Assembly (NCBI GenBank): GCA_963995505.1
Contig: OZ023196.1
Span: forward strand, 11,715,106-11,779,105
Length of the DNA: 64,000 nucleotides
Direction of reading: 5' to 3'
DNA from: Hypericum androsaemum
Taxonomy: Eukaryota > Streptophyta > Magnoliopsida > Malpighiales > Hypericaceae
Program-made: the position numbers and the translations under genes
Notes under the pieces: model-generated
Told to the model about the DNA's origin: nothing
The model's database searches: none
What the model saw: the letters and a program-made list of their open reading frames with translations, nothing else
In this document: piece after piece, positions 34,344-47,704 of the stretch
Numbering within the stretch: the first letter of the stretch is position 1
Layout: each line of letters begins with the position of its first letter

Positions 34344-35309
34344 GGAGATTTTATGAACTATAAAGAATAAGAACACTAGTTGTTTGTTTTGTTTAGGTTT
34401 AAGTAATGGATTGCTAGTGGTCCGAGTTGACCCTCGTATAGTCAGTACGAGATTGTAATGGCAGACTTCGTTAAAATCCTCTCTTAATAAAATCAATGGA
34501 AAAGACCACGACAAGAAAAATAGTGCTTTGGCTTTAACACCGCGGAATAATAATTCAACAATGAATTTGTTGTAATTAACATCATAAGTCTGCATAGATG
34601 AATGACGTTAGCTAGTTTTGTGATCATTAGGCATTGATCACATCATCATGTAATCTGCAATTAGTGTTTGTAATGTTATGGTTGGTAAGAAAGACTTGCT
34701 CCGGTTAATGCGTCAGCCTCCTTTCGCCCCATCTTTCTGTATTTTTTCAAAATTTTGGATTTTCTATGTCAGAACCAGAACTGGACAAAAAGATCGGACC
34801 GGTCCTGAACCATGATCAATGGACAAATTGATTGCATCGGTGCTCATATTCTTCATGGAATAGTTCTCAGTTCTCTCCGTTCGAATCGTTTCTATGAAAT
34901 TTGCGCGAGAAAAGCAGTGGATGGCTGGTAATTAATCCATCGGTAGAGTTAGCTTAATCTTTTGTTTTTATCGTGTGCGCCGAGATTAATGAGCCGGAAC
35001 TTGGAACCCCAATTAGGTTTCTCGTGGACGACTTCCGGAGAATGTTTTTGGACTTGATGGCATTGTTTTGCTGATTTGTGGAGAAGGGCTGTAATATTAA
35101 GCCCGCTGGTTTTATTTTGGGCTTACATTATGGGCCTGAAGTCCTGGGTATTAAGGCTGAGTTGGTAATTGGGCTGGATGATTTGGGCTTGAAACTAGAA
35201 CGTAATATATTCTAAGCTATGTGAAGGATGGACAATTGGACTTTGTTTGATTCATTAGATTTGTTGTATCGGTAAAATGCGGTTGATCGGCAGGACTGCG
35301 ACCGGGCAC
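34344..35309. other. Intergenic DNA
   Basis: No gene or repeat is recognised. The sequence from ~34980 to 35309 is less AT-rich. It abuts the tandem element; the same host sequence resumes at 47710. Confidence 0.45.
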
Positions 35310-35314
35310 TTAGA

Positions 35315-36877
35315 TGATGAATGTGTAAACGCTCATAGTTTGTCATATGTTTCGTGCGTGTTTAGTCATAATTTAAGTTATTTTTATCATGCCATGTCAT
35401 GTCTTATGATCGTTTTAGTACATTTGTATTCGGGAGTGGATTTCTACCCATTGTCATATTTTGTGATAGGAAATGGAGCTTAATGAAGGCCATTGAACAG
35501 GTGATTTCGAGGGACTATGTTGCATGAGCAATAACTTTCTACTCGAGCATCGGATTATAATGAATGAGATATCGTTGGAACGCTGAAAGAGATATCTACA
35601 TTTTATCTTTCATAGTCAAAGCCAAATTCGTAGCAGAAGAGGATCAAAAATGAAAAATACGAAGATTCGACGAAGCTGCGCAGCCCAACTAGCGACGGGG
35701 AGTTAACTAGCGGCCGCCAGTGAAATTGGAAGGCCTCCCCATCGCTAATGAACTAGCGACCGCTAGTAAGGGGACCGAGAATGTTTATTGAAGACCCAAC
35801 TTGCGGCCGCAAGTTCATTAGCGGCCGCCAGTTGTCCGAAGCTGAGACTTTCCAGACTTCCTAATTTGCTAGGAATTTGATTAGTTTCCTATTTATTCGA
35901 CTCTGTTATGGGCCAAATAACATAAATATATTATTATTTGGCTAGTTAAACTTCCAATTTAGATTAACCTCCTCTAGGTTTTCCTAATTTTGTATTAGAT
36001 TCGTGGCTATATATAAGCCTTAGGGAGACAATCGGGAGGCAGACAATTGACGGGAGAATTGAGAACAGCCTTTAGAGTTGAATAAAGGGGTTATTTCATT
36101 TAGCACAGGGAAAGGATTGGCAAGGCTTGATCATCACGACTAAGCTTTCTCTATCTCTACCTTTATGTTAATTGCTATCATGTTCTTCATTAATCTATTG
36201 TGCTTTGTTAACATGCTTAGTGAGTAGTTCTCTTATGAGTGCGATGCCCTAATTATGTGATTACTTATCTATGTTAGCTATGGTTTGATTATCTTTCGTA
36301 GTAGTTATCAATGGATGATCTTAATGTTTAATCTAAATTGATCACTTAGATTATGATGTTTAGTTGATAATAATAGACCGGAAGGCATTAGAATCAACGG
36401 AAGAGTCAATTGACATGTCTTAAGGTATTAATGAGGAATCTTGATACTAAGGGATAACCCGCTAGGAATTAACTTCATAATTGAGTTTAGCTTAGTTCTT
36501 GGTCTAATTAATGAGCGAAAGTATTGATTAGTAATCATGAACTACTCTAGCTTAGTTTTGTCATCCTAATGAGCGAAAGCGTTAGGGAGATGCACTAGAA
36601 CACTCCGGGTACTAGTTAGAACTTCATAAAAACCATAGTCTCAACATAGATAGGTAATCCATAAAGGAATCGTGCTCGTTTGTCTCCACTGAATCAAAAC
36701 CCTTTTATTTACGTTTCTAGCTTCGTCTATTTACTTGCAATCTTTACAATCTTTTAATTTTCTCGCTTCACATAATTATTTGCGTTGATTTCGTGTTCAA
36801 CCCTCAGTTCTAAGAACCTTACTTACCACTATACTATTTGCTTGTGCGTTTAATTGTTCACAATTTTACGTACATTA
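35315..36877 (+). repeat. First LTR of the array (1,563 bp)
   Basis: Starts TGATGAATGTG and ends ACATTA. It has a TATATATAA box at 36008-36016 and three GCGGCCGC sites (35710, 35803, 35821), one within the 18-bp perfect palindrome AACTTGCGGCCGCAAGTT (35798-35815). It is followed by the TGGCGCCGTCGAC primer site at ~36881. Confidence 0.93.
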
Positions 36878-36991
36878 AATTGGCGCCGTCGACACGGAAC
36901 TGAGATTTTAGGACATAAACTCAATAGTAATTGGTTTTGTGTGGCAAACTTGCTGATTTCGTGTGATTTCTTTTTCAGGATTCTCTAGTGC

Positions 36992-39262
36992 ATGCCAAGA
37001 ACCCGGAGTGAAGGACTAGACCTTGACACAGACACTGTGCTTGAGGTTGACATCGGAGTACTCGAAAGGGTAATTAGGCGTGAAAAGTAGGACCAACCGA
37101 GATCAATGGCACAAAATCAGGAAGATGGAGCGCTCCAAGCTGTAGGAGACGTGCCACGCAGAAGGACGCTACTGGAATCATCTATTTTCGCCTGGAATGG
37201 GAATCCTAATGGTCTACAACAACTACCTGTAGGTCCCCACTCTTTCCAGATTCCAGCAATGATTGTCGGACTATTGCAAAACTCTGTCCAATTTGGCGGC
37301 TTGCCAAGCTAAGATCCTCAAGACCATCTATTTCGATTTGAAGATATCTGCAACATCATGAAATTCCAAAATGTCGATGATGACGTCTTGAAGTTGCGCC
37401 TCTTTCACTTTTCTTTGAAAGATAGAGCTCGTGTTTGGTAGAACAAATTGAAAGGAGAGACGATTCAGAGTTGGAATGATCTGGCCCATGCTTTCCTCCG
37501 AAAGTTCTTTTCTATGGCCAAGTCACCCAAACTCTTGCAAGAAATCAACATGTTTATCCAAGGAGATGGGGAGAGCATCTATGAAGCCTGGGAATAGTTC
37601 ACGGATCTCCAAAGTGCCTTCCCTCAACATGGTATAACTCAAGATAACCTCATGAAAATCTTCTACAATGGGTTAGATGGCCCATCCTGTGATCATATTG
37701 ATGCCTCCTCTTAAGGGGTGTTCTTGAGGAAGACTGCTGATGAAGTTGCTCGCTGAATGGAGGAAATGGCTGAAGTCAATGGTATGTGACCAAAAGAACG
37801 TGCTAGGCAACCACGTAAGGAAGCAGCCCGAGGAATACTTGAAGTAAATGCCAACATGAAGCTCGAAGCTCAAATAGAAGCACTTACCAAAAGACTTGAC
37901 AAGTTGACCAAGGACAAGGAACAGGTAGCTGTGGTGCAAGATACTTGTCAGCTTTGCAAAGGGGCACATCCCACAACTGACTGTCTAATGTTGGAAGAGA
38001 TCCAGGCCATTGCTAATAGAACACCACCAGGAATGGGCTACTCACAAAAAGCTAATGCTCAGACAAATTTCACTCGATTTGGTCAGCAAGCACACAACAC
38101 TAGTGCCCAGCAAGACTCCAGGAAACCATATTTGGGTGAACAAGTCAAGGAAATGGGTGACAAGATCGATAAGTTAGTAGGGGTAGTCCAGCAGTCCATC
38201 TAACAACAAAGTATAACTGTGCAGCGGTTGGATAATTGTGAAGCACGTCAACAAGAGTTTGAGACATACCTAAAGGGGCAAGCCATGCAACTCAAGAAGA
38301 TGGAGATCGAACTCAGAAATTTGGCTGCAGCAAATACTCAAAGGAAAATAGGTGCTCTACCCAGCAATACTGAGTCGAACTCGCGAGGACAGGTGATGGC
38401 CATCACAGTGAGGAGTGTGGACAAGGATGATGAACCATATATTCCTCCACCCCCTTATGTCCCTCCACCTTCATTCTTGCAAAGACTCTGGAGAAAGCCA
38501 TCACTTGAGAACAAACCCACTTCAAAAGAATGTGCCGAACTGATCAAGCCAGCCATAGAGGATGAGGTAGTTACTGAGAAGAAGGAGCAACCAGCCTATA
38601 TCAGTGCAAAAAAGGATTCTTACGTTCCTCCACCATCACCTCAACAAGTCAAGAAAATAGCAGTGATCGATGAGAAGGCCCTTGAATTCATAGAGAAAAT
38701 AGAAGAAATTCAAACCCATGTCTCTTTCTTGGAGATGTTAGATAAAAGGCCAAAATATGCTGAGTTTCTGAAGGAAATCATTGCAAGGAAGAAGAGGCAG
38801 AATGATGGCAAGACGACCCCTTTGGTAGAAAATGACATACCGCCAAAACTAAAAGATCCAGGGAGTTTTACGATTCCTTGCACTATTGATGGTGTTCAGT
38901 TTTCACATTGTTTATGTGATTTGGGTGCCAATATTAATCTTATGCCTTTGGCTACTTTCAGGAAACTCAATTTAGGAGATATCAAACCTACATCTATAAT
39001 GATAGAGCTTGCAGATCACACTAAGAAGAAACCACATGGAATTGTGGAAGATGTGCTAATCAAAGTCGACAAGTCTCTTATACCCGGAGACTTTGTAGTG
39101 CTGGACTACGTTGTAGATGCAAGTTGTCCATTAATTCTAGGACGTCCATTCCTCAACACTTGTCATGCAATGGTAGATGTTCACAATGGCAAGCTACTTC
39201 TTCGCATAGGCCCAGATGAAATCGAGTTCCAAGTAACCGATAAGCGCCTCCATCCACTGTAG
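36992..39262 (+). pseudogene. Gag-protease polyprotein of copy B (point stops only)
   Basis: A single frame of 757 codons from MPRTRSEGLDLD to TDKRLHPL has no frameshift, but several stop codons, mostly in the gag half (for example near 37088, 37310, 37441, 37594, 37712 and 38201). The last 347 codons (38219-39262) are open and contain the proline-rich linker, the protease DLGA motif and LILGRPFLNTCHAM. It gives the best view of the family's original architecture: gag, knuckle (CQLCKGAHPTTDC), linker, protease, then nothing. The open protease half may reflect chance or later loss of constraint. Confidence 0.9.
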
Positions 39263-40766
39263 TGCCAAAGCGAGTAACAAAGTCAAGCTAACGAATCTAA
39301 ATTAGCACGTTTAGTATTTAATTTTTCTTTATGTTTGTATTTGCTTTAGTATTGTTATTTTGATTCAGTATTTTAATGGTCTTAGCAGGAGGTTCAGAAC
39401 AGAGAAAAATTGAGTTACAGCAGAATTCGCCAGTCCAAACATAAACTTTGTTGCGTAGAAAGGCAGTTCGAGCAAAACCCCACCAACTTTCCCCACCACC
39501 TCCCACCGACGATTGACGGACAATACCAATCCCTTCCTTTCTTATTGTCTATTATCGTAGTGTCTGTTATGTCCTTGTGGTCTTTGTTTCTTTGCTGTGT
39601 TGTTTGCTTGTGTCCCCTACATTGAGGACAATGTGTTTAATAAGTGTGGGAGGGTCAATGTGTATTTTCGTTTCGGTTTTGCGTATGTGATCGAGTCTAA
39701 GTCTGAATTTAGGAGTGTGTTTGTTTGTGTATGTGAATGAAGTGGTGTCAAAAGCAGATGATGAATCTCCCCCCTCAAATTTTGAACTTTTGTTAGAAGC
39801 TAAATCCCATACCATGTTAGGAATCAAGTTTGAGTACGATGAGTAGAGACGTGTAGGAACAACACCCTTTGTTGTTTAGGTTAGTGGTTGCACTTGGTAG
39901 ATTATACTAGTGGCATTGATGAGTGACCTTGTGAGATTTTAGAGCCGAAGGAGGAGACAACCGCCTTCGCATAGCATGAGGTGCCTACATTACTCCAGTC
40001 ATCGGCTTTCATGCCATCACTTGGTACCGTTTTGGTGGTGTGGGTGTAAGTGACAGGACGGGGGCCATCTTTGATATTGAGCCTAGAGCTTTAGAGCCGA
40101 AAATCCTATATATCCTTTGTTTAAACTCGTTGAGCTTGAACCTTTTCTTTGAAATATTATATGTAAGCCAATATAAGCCCTATATCCACAATCTTACCCA
40201 CCTTTGATCACTTGGGTCCGAGGATGCATTGGGTTTTTATCTTTGGGGTATGAAAAGGGAATGTGAAAGTTGGAAATGGAACAAACGATTAATGATGGGA
40301 GTGTGGAAAGCTGGGAAAGAGGTTGGAAAGTGAATAAATGGCACGGCTCGAGCTATGTGGTCAATAGGATTTGGGTGTAATATTGGGATGAGTGCGTATT
40401 AGATATAGTGTGAGGTATTTAGAGTAGACAAGAGCTAGAACATTTTTGTGAGCTCCTCGGCCGGGTGGTTTAGCTACTTCCCACATATTTTATCCTCACC
40501 TGACCCTAACCTCATTACAACCTAATGAAAAGTCCCCTTGATCATGAGCCCCGCATTTATCAAGGCACTACTGAGTGAGACGTATGAAACTTTGAGATCC
40601 CGGACGTGTACACGAGTGATAGGTAGTTGACTACTCACATATGTGAGCTTAAATTTTCGAACCTCTGAGTGGTCAACCCTCTAGTGTAATCTACTTAGTG
40701 TAAAAATTGGGTTAAGCCATCAAGGATGCGGTGTCTACATGTTCTTACTCCTTGTGTTCAGGTAAG
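39263..40766 (+). other. Non-coding 3' interior of copy B, polypurine tract missing
   Basis: Collinear with 27267-29089 but shorter. The purine-biased stretch is largely deleted (around 40250). The sequence jumps from CTTGTGTTCAGGTAAG straight to the LTR, so the ~110 bp with the polypurine tract seen in copies A and C is absent. Confidence 0.8.
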
Positions 40767-42136
40767 TGATGAGAGTGTAAACGCTCATAGTTTGTCATAT
40801 GTTTCGTGCGTGTTTAGTCATAATTTAAGTTATTTTTATCATGTCATGTCATGCCTTATGATCGTTTTAGTACATTTGTATTTGGGAGTGAATTTCTACC
40901 CTTTATCATATTTTGTGATAGGAAATGGAGCTCAATGAAAGCCATTGAACAGGCGATTTCAAGGGACTATGTTGCAAGAGCCGTAAATTTCTACTCGAGC
41001 GTCGGATTATAACGAATGAGATATCGTTGGAAAGCGGAAAGAGATATCTACATTTTCTATTTTATAGTCAAAGCCAAATTCGTAGTAGAAGAGGATCAAA
41101 AATGAAAAATACAAAGATTCGATGAAGCTGTGCAGCCTAACTAGCGACGGGGAGTTAACTAGCGGCCGCCAGTGAAATTGGAAGGCCTCCCCATCGCTAA
41201 TGAACTAGCGACCGCTAGTTAGGGGACCGAGAATGTTTATTGAAGATCTAACTAGCGGCCGCAAGTTTATTAGCGGCTGCCAGTTGTCCGAAGCCGAGAC
41301 TTTCCAGACTTCCTAATTTGCTAGGAATTTGATTCGTTTCCTATTAATTCAACTCTTTTATGGGCCAAATAACATAAATATATTATTATTTGGCTAGTTA
41401 AACTTCCAATTTAGATTAACCTCCTCTAGGTTTTTCTAATTTTGTATTAGATTTGTGGATATATATAAGCCTTAGGGAGACAATCGGGAGGCAGACAATT
41501 GACGGGAGAATTAAGAACAGCCTTTAGAGCTTAATAAAGGGGCGATTTCAGTTAGCACGGAGAAAGGATTGGCAAGGCTTGATCATCACGACTAAGCTTT
41601 CTCTATCTCTACATTTATGCTGTTTATGATAATAATAGACCAGAAGGTATTAAAATCAACAGAAGAGTCAATTGACATGTCTTAAGGTATTAATGATGAA
41701 TCTTGATACTAAGAGATAACCCGCTAGGAGTTAACTTCATAATTGAGTTTAGCTTAGTTCTTGGTCTAATTAATGAGCGGAAGCATTGATTAGTGATCAT
41801 GAACTACTCTAGCTTAGTTTTATCATCCTAATGAGCGGAAGCGTTAGGGAGATGCACTAGAACACTCCGGGTACTAGTTAGAACTTCATAAAAATCATAG
41901 TCTCAACATTGATAGGTAATCCATAAGGGTATCGTGCTCGTTTATCTCCACTGATTTACAACTTGTCTTTTATTTGCGTTTCCGATCTAGTTTTATTTAC
42001 TTTACAATCTTTTAATTCTCTCGCTTCACATAATTATTTGCATTGATTTCGTGTTCAACCCTCAGTTCTAAGAACCTTACTTACCACTATACTATTTGCT
42101 TGGGCGTTTAATTGCTTATCAATTTTTCGTATATCA
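40767..42136 (+). repeat. Middle LTR of the array (1,370 bp)
   Basis: Starts TGATGAGAGTG and ends GTATATCA. It lacks ~200 bp present in the outer LTRs (after TATCTCTACATTTATG near 41620). It keeps the TATATATAA box (~41460) and some of the GCGGCCGC motifs. Confidence 0.93.
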
Positions 42137-42250
42137 AATTGGCGCCGTCGATACGGAACTGAGATTTTAGGACATAAACTCAATAGCAATTGGTTTTGTG
42201 TGGCAAACTTGCTGATTTCATGTGATTTCTTTTTCAGGATTCTCTAGTGC

Positions 42251-44453
42251 ATGCCAAGAACCCGGAGTGAAGGACTAGACCTTGACACATATTCTGTGCT
42301 TGAGGTTGTAATCGAAGTACTCGAAAGGGTAATTAGGTGTGAAAAGTGGGACAAAGCGAGATCAATGGCACAAAATCAGGAAGATGGAGCGCTCCAAGCT
42401 ATAGGAGACGTGCCACGCAGAAGGACGCTACTGGAATCATCTGTTCCCACCTGGAATGGGAATCCTAATGGTTTACGACAACCACCTGTAGGTCCCAATG
42501 CTTTTCAGATTCCAGCAGCAGTTGTAGGACAACTGCAAAACTCGGTCCAATTTGGCGGCTTGCCAAGCGAAGATCCTCAAGACCATCTCTCTCGATTTGA
42601 GGACATCTGCAACATCATGAAGTTCCAAGGGGTCAATGATGATGTCTTGAAGCTGTGTCTCTTCCACTTTTCTCTAAAGGACCAAGCTCGCACTTGGTAC
42701 AATAAGCTGAAAGGAGAGACAATTCAGAGTTGGAATGTTTTGGTCCATGCTTTTCTTCGAAAGTTCTTCTCAATGGCCAAGTCAGCCAAGCTCTTGCGGG
42801 ACATAAATACTTTCATACAAGCTGATGGGAAAAGCATTTATGAGGCCTGGGAGCGGTTTACCGATCTTCAAAGTTCCTTCCCTCAACATGGCATAACTCA
42901 GGATAACCTCATGAAGATCTTTTACAATAGGTTAGATGGCCCATCCCGTGATCATATTGATGCCTCCTCTCAAGGGGTGTTCCTGAGAAAGACTGCTAAT
43001 GAAGCTGCTCGCTTAATAGAAGAGATGGCTGAAGTCAATGGTATGTGGCCAAAGGAACGTACCAGGCAACCCCGTAAGGAAGCGACTCGAGGGGTACTTG
43101 AAGTGGATGCCAATATGAAGCTTGAAGCTAAAGTTGACTAAGGGTAAGGAAAAGGCAGCTGTAGTACAAGATACATGTGAAATTTGCAAAGAGTCATATC
43201 GTACCGATGACTGTCCTCAGTTGGTGGAGGCTCAAGCTATCGCTGATAGACAACCACCGGGTTTGGGCTACTCAAGGCAACCTAATGCTCAGCCAAACTT
43301 CTCTCGATTTGGTCAGCAGGCAAACAACACTGGTGCTCAGCAAGAACTCAGGAAGCCATATTTAGAGGATCAAGTCAAAGAAATGGGTGAGAAGATTGAT
43401 CAATTAGTGGGAGTAGTCCAGCAGTCCATCCAATAACAAAGTATAACTGTACAGTGGATGGATCGTTGTGAAGCACGTCAACAAGAGTTTGAGACATACC
43501 TAAAGGGGCAAGCCACGCAACCTAAGAATATGGAGATCGAACTAAGAAATTTGCCTGCAGCAAATACTCAAAGGGAAATAGGTGCTCTACCCAGCAACAC
43601 CAAGTCGAACCCGCGAGGACAGGTGATGGCCATCATTGTGAGGAGAGTGGACGAGGATGATGAACCATATATTCCTCCACCACCTTATGTCCATCCACCT
43701 CCATTCCCGCAAAGACTCCGGAGAAAGCCACCACTTGAGAACAAACCTGCTTCAAAAGAATGTGCCGAACTGATCAAGCCAGCCATAGAGGATGAGGTAG
43801 TTACTGAGAAGAAGGAGCAACTAGCCTATATCAGTGCAAAAAAATATTCTTATGTTCCTCCACCATCACCTCAACAAGTCGAGAAAATAGCAGTGATCGA
43901 TGAGAAGGCCCTTGAATTCATAGAGACAATGGAAGAAATTCAAAGCCATGTCTCTTTCTTGGAGATGTTAGATAAAAGGCCACAATATGCAGAGTTTCTG
44001 AAGAAAATCATTGCAAGGAAGAAGAGGCGGAATGATGGCAAGACGACCCCTTTGGTAGAAAATGACATACCGCCAAAACTAAAAGATCCAGGGAGTTTTA
44101 CGATTCCTTGCACTATTGATGGTGTTCAGTTTCCACATTGTTTATGTGATTTGGGTGCCAATATTAATCTTATGCCTTTGGCTACTTTCAGGAAATTCAA
44201 TTTAGGAGATATCAAACCTACATCTATGATGATAGAGCTTGCAGATCACACTAAGAAGAAACCACATGGAATTGTGGAAGATGTGCTAATCAAAGTCGAT
44301 AACTCTCTTATACCTGTAGACTTTGTAGTGCTGGACTACGTTGTAGATGCAAGTTGTCCATTAATTCTAGGACGTCCATTTCTCAACACTTGTCGTGCAA
44401 TGGTAGATGTTCACAATGGCAAGCTACTTCTCCGTATAGCCCAGATGAAATAG
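42251..44453 (+). pseudogene. Gag-protease polyprotein of copy C (frameshifted)
   Basis: An open gag frame of 296 codons (42251-43141) runs further without stops than in copies A and B. A deletion near 43130 shifts the frame into 43122-43436, then a stop. 43458-44453 carries the linker and protease (DLGA, LILGRPFLNTCRAM). A 1-nt deletion near 44440 alters the C-terminus. The knuckle is CEICKESYRTDDC, with the expected histidine replaced by tyrosine. No polymerase or integrase follows. Confidence 0.9.
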
Positions 44454-46142
44454 AGTTTCAAATAACCGATAAGCATCTTCGTCCACCATAGTGCCAAAGG
44501 GAGTAACACAATCAAGCTAATGACTCTAAATTAGCACGTTTAGTATTTAATTTTTCATTATATTTTATATTTGTTTCAGTATTGTTATGTTCATTTAGTA
44601 TTTTACTGGCCTTTATAGAAGGTTTCAAAAAGAGACAAATTGAGCTGCAGCAGAATTCGCCAGTCCATACACAAACTTTGTTGCGCAGAAAGGTAGTTCG
44701 AGCAAAACCCCACAAACTTTCCCCACCGCCTCTCACCGATGATTGATGGGCAGTACCAATCCCTTTCCTTTCTTATTGTCTGTTATCGTAGTGTCTGTTA
44801 TATCCTTGTGGTCTTTGTTTCTATGTTGTGCTATTTTCTTGTGTCCCCTACATTGAGGACAATGTGTTTAATAAGTGTTGGGGGGTCAACGTGCATTTTT
44901 TGTTTCAGTTTGGCGTATGTGATCGAGTCTAGGTCTGAATTTAGGAGTGTGTTTGTTTGTGTATGTGAATGAAGTGGTGTCAAAAGCAGATGATGAATCT
45001 TCCCCCTCAAATTTTGAACTTTTGTTAGAAGCTAAATCCCATACCATGTTAGGAATCAAGTTTGAGAGTAGAGATGTGTAGGAACAACACCCTTTGTTGT
45101 TTAGGTTAGTGGTTGCACTTGGTAGATTATACTAGCGGCATTGATGAGTGACCTTGTGAGATTTTAGAGCCGAAGGAGGAGACAACCGTCTTCGCATAGC
45201 ATGAGGTACCTACATTGCTCCGGTCATCGGGTTTTATGCCATCACTTGGTACCGTTTTGGTGGTGTGGGTCTAAGTGACAGGACGGGGGCCATCTTTGAT
45301 ATTGAGCCTAGAGCTTTAGAGCCAAAAATCCTATATATCCTTTGTTTAAACTCATTGAGCTTGAACCTTTTCTTTGAAATATTATATGTAATTCAATATA
45401 AGCCCTATATCCACAATCTTACCCACCTTTGATCATTTGGGTCCGAGGACGCATTAGGTTTTTATCTTTGGGGTATAATTGTAATGGTTTATTTGGTAGA
45501 ATAGCTCGGAAATGAACAATGGGGAGAGAAGTGAAGGAAAAGAAGAAAGAAAAAAGTGAAAAAGTGATGAAAAGGGAATGTGAAAGTTGGAAATAGAATA
45601 AACGTTTAATGATGGGAGTGTGGAAAGCTGGGAAAGAGGTTGGAAAGTGAATAAATGGCACGGCTCGAGCTATGTGGTCAATAGGATTTGGGTGTAATCT
45701 TGGGATGAGTGCGTATTAGATATAGTGTGAGGTATTTAGAATAGACGAGAGCTATAACATTTTTGTGAGCTCCTCGGCCGGGTGGTTTAGCTACTTCCCA
45801 CATATTTTGTCCATACCTGACCCTAACCTCATTACAACCTAATGGAAAGTCCCCTTGAAACTTTAAGATCCCGGACGTATACGCGAGTGATAGGTAGTTG
45901 ACTACTCATATATGTGAGCTTAAATTTTCGAACCTCTGAGTGGTCAACCCTCTAGTGTAATCTACTTAGTGTAAAAACTGGGTTAAGCCATCAAGGATGC
46001 GGTGTTTACACGTTCTTACTCCTTGTGCTCAGGTAAATGAACTACTTAGTTATGGGGTGGTGTTTTAATAAGAGTTTGAAAGTTTGGGTGTGTGTCTGAT
46101 GCGCCTTACTTGAGGACAAGTAAGGAAATAAGTGTGGGGGTG
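44454..46142 (+). other. Non-coding 3' interior of copy C
   Basis: Collinear with the copy A and B segments. It retains the polypurine tract GTGTGGGGGTG directly before the last LTR. The purine-rich stretch (about 45520-45600) is shorter than in copy A. Confidence 0.75.
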
Positions 46143-47704
46143 TGATGAGTATGTAAACGCTCATAGTTTGTCATATGTTTCGTGCGTATTTAGTCATAAT
46201 TTAAGTTATTTTTATCATGTCATGTCATGTCTTATGATCGTTTTAGTACATTTGTATTCGGGAGTGGATTTCTACCCTTTATCATATTTTGTGATAGGAA
46301 ATGGAGCTCAATGAAGGCCATTGAACATGCAATTTCAAGGGACTATGTTGCAAGAGCCATAACTTTCTACTCGAGCATCGGATTATAACGAATTGGATAT
46401 CGTTGGAAAGAGAAAAGAGATATCTACATTTTCTCTTTTATAGTCAAAGCCAAATTTATAGCAGAATGGGATCAAAAATAAAAAATACGAAGATTCGATA
46501 AAGCTGTGCAGCCCAACTAGCGACGGGGAGTTAACTAGCGGCCGCCAGTGAAATTGGAAGGCCTCCCCATCGCTAATGAACTAGCGACCGCTAGTAAGGG
46601 GACCGAGAATGTTTATTGAAGACCCAACTTGCGGCCGCAAGTTCGTTAGCGGCCGCCATTTGTCCGAAGCCGAGACTTTCCAGACTTCCTAATTTGCTAG
46701 GAATTTGATTCATTTCCTATTTATTCGACCCTGTTACGGGACAAATAACATAAATATATTATTATTTGGCTAGTTAAACTTCCAATTTAGATTAACCTCC
46801 TCTAGGTTTTCCTAATTTTGTATTAGATCGTGGCTATATATAAGCCTTAGGAAGACAATCGGGAGGCAGACAATTGACAGGAGAATTGAGAACAGCCTTT
46901 AGAGCTTAATAAAGGGGCGATTTCAGTGAGGACGGGGAAAGGATTGTCAAGGCTTGATCATCACGACTAAGCTTTCTCTATCTCTACCTTTATGTTAATT
47001 GCTATCATGTTCTTCGTTAATCTATTGTACTTTGTTAACATGCTTAGTGAGTAGTTCTCTTGTGAGTGCGATGCCCTAATTATGTGATTACTTGTCTATG
47101 TTAGCTATGGATTGATTATCTTTCGTCGTAGTTATCAATTGATGATCTTAATGCTTAATCTAAATTGATCACTTAGATTATGATGTTTAGTTGATAATAA
47201 TGGACCGGAAGGCATTAGAATCAACGGAAGACTCAATTGACATGTCTTAAGGTATTAATGAGGAATCTTGATACTAAGGGATAACTCGCTAGGAGTTAAC
47301 TTCATAATTGAGTTTAGCTTAGTTCTCGGTCTAATTAATGAGCGGAAGCGTTGATTAGTAATCATGAACTACTCTAGCTTAGTTTTGTCATCCTAATGAG
47401 CGAAAGCGTTAGAGAGATGCACTAGAACACTCCGGGTACTAGTTAGAACTTCATAAAAACCATAGTCTCAACATAGATAGGTAATGCATAAGGGAATCGT
47501 ACTCGTTTGTCTCCACTGAATCAAAACCCTTTTATTTACGTTTCTAGCTTTGTCTATTTACTTGCAATCTTTACAATCTTTTAATTTTCTCGCTTCACAT
47601 AATTATTTGCGTTGATTTCGTGTTCAACCCTTTGTTCTAAGACCCTTACTTACCACTATACTAATTGTTTGTGCGTTTAATTGTTCACAATTTTGCGTAC
47701 ATCA
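46143..47704 (+). repeat. Last LTR of the array (1,562 bp)
   Basis: Starts TGATGAGTATG and ends GCGTACATCA, followed by TSD TTAGA. It is very similar to the first LTR in length and layout, with GCGGCCGC at 46538, 46631 and 46649 and a TATA box near 46835. Confidence 0.93.

Larger units (their letters stand above)
35315..47704 (+). mobile_element. Tandem gag-protease retroelement array: LTR-interior-LTR-interior-LTR
   Basis: Three LTRs (35315-36877, 40767-42136, 46143-47704) alternate with two interiors of the same family as copy A. The whole 12.4-kb array, not each unit, is bounded by a perfect 5-bp TSD, TTAGA (35310-35314 and 47705-47709). This is the expected product of unequal recombination between two copies sharing LTRs. 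Neither interior has RT, RNase H or integrase. Confidence 0.93.
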
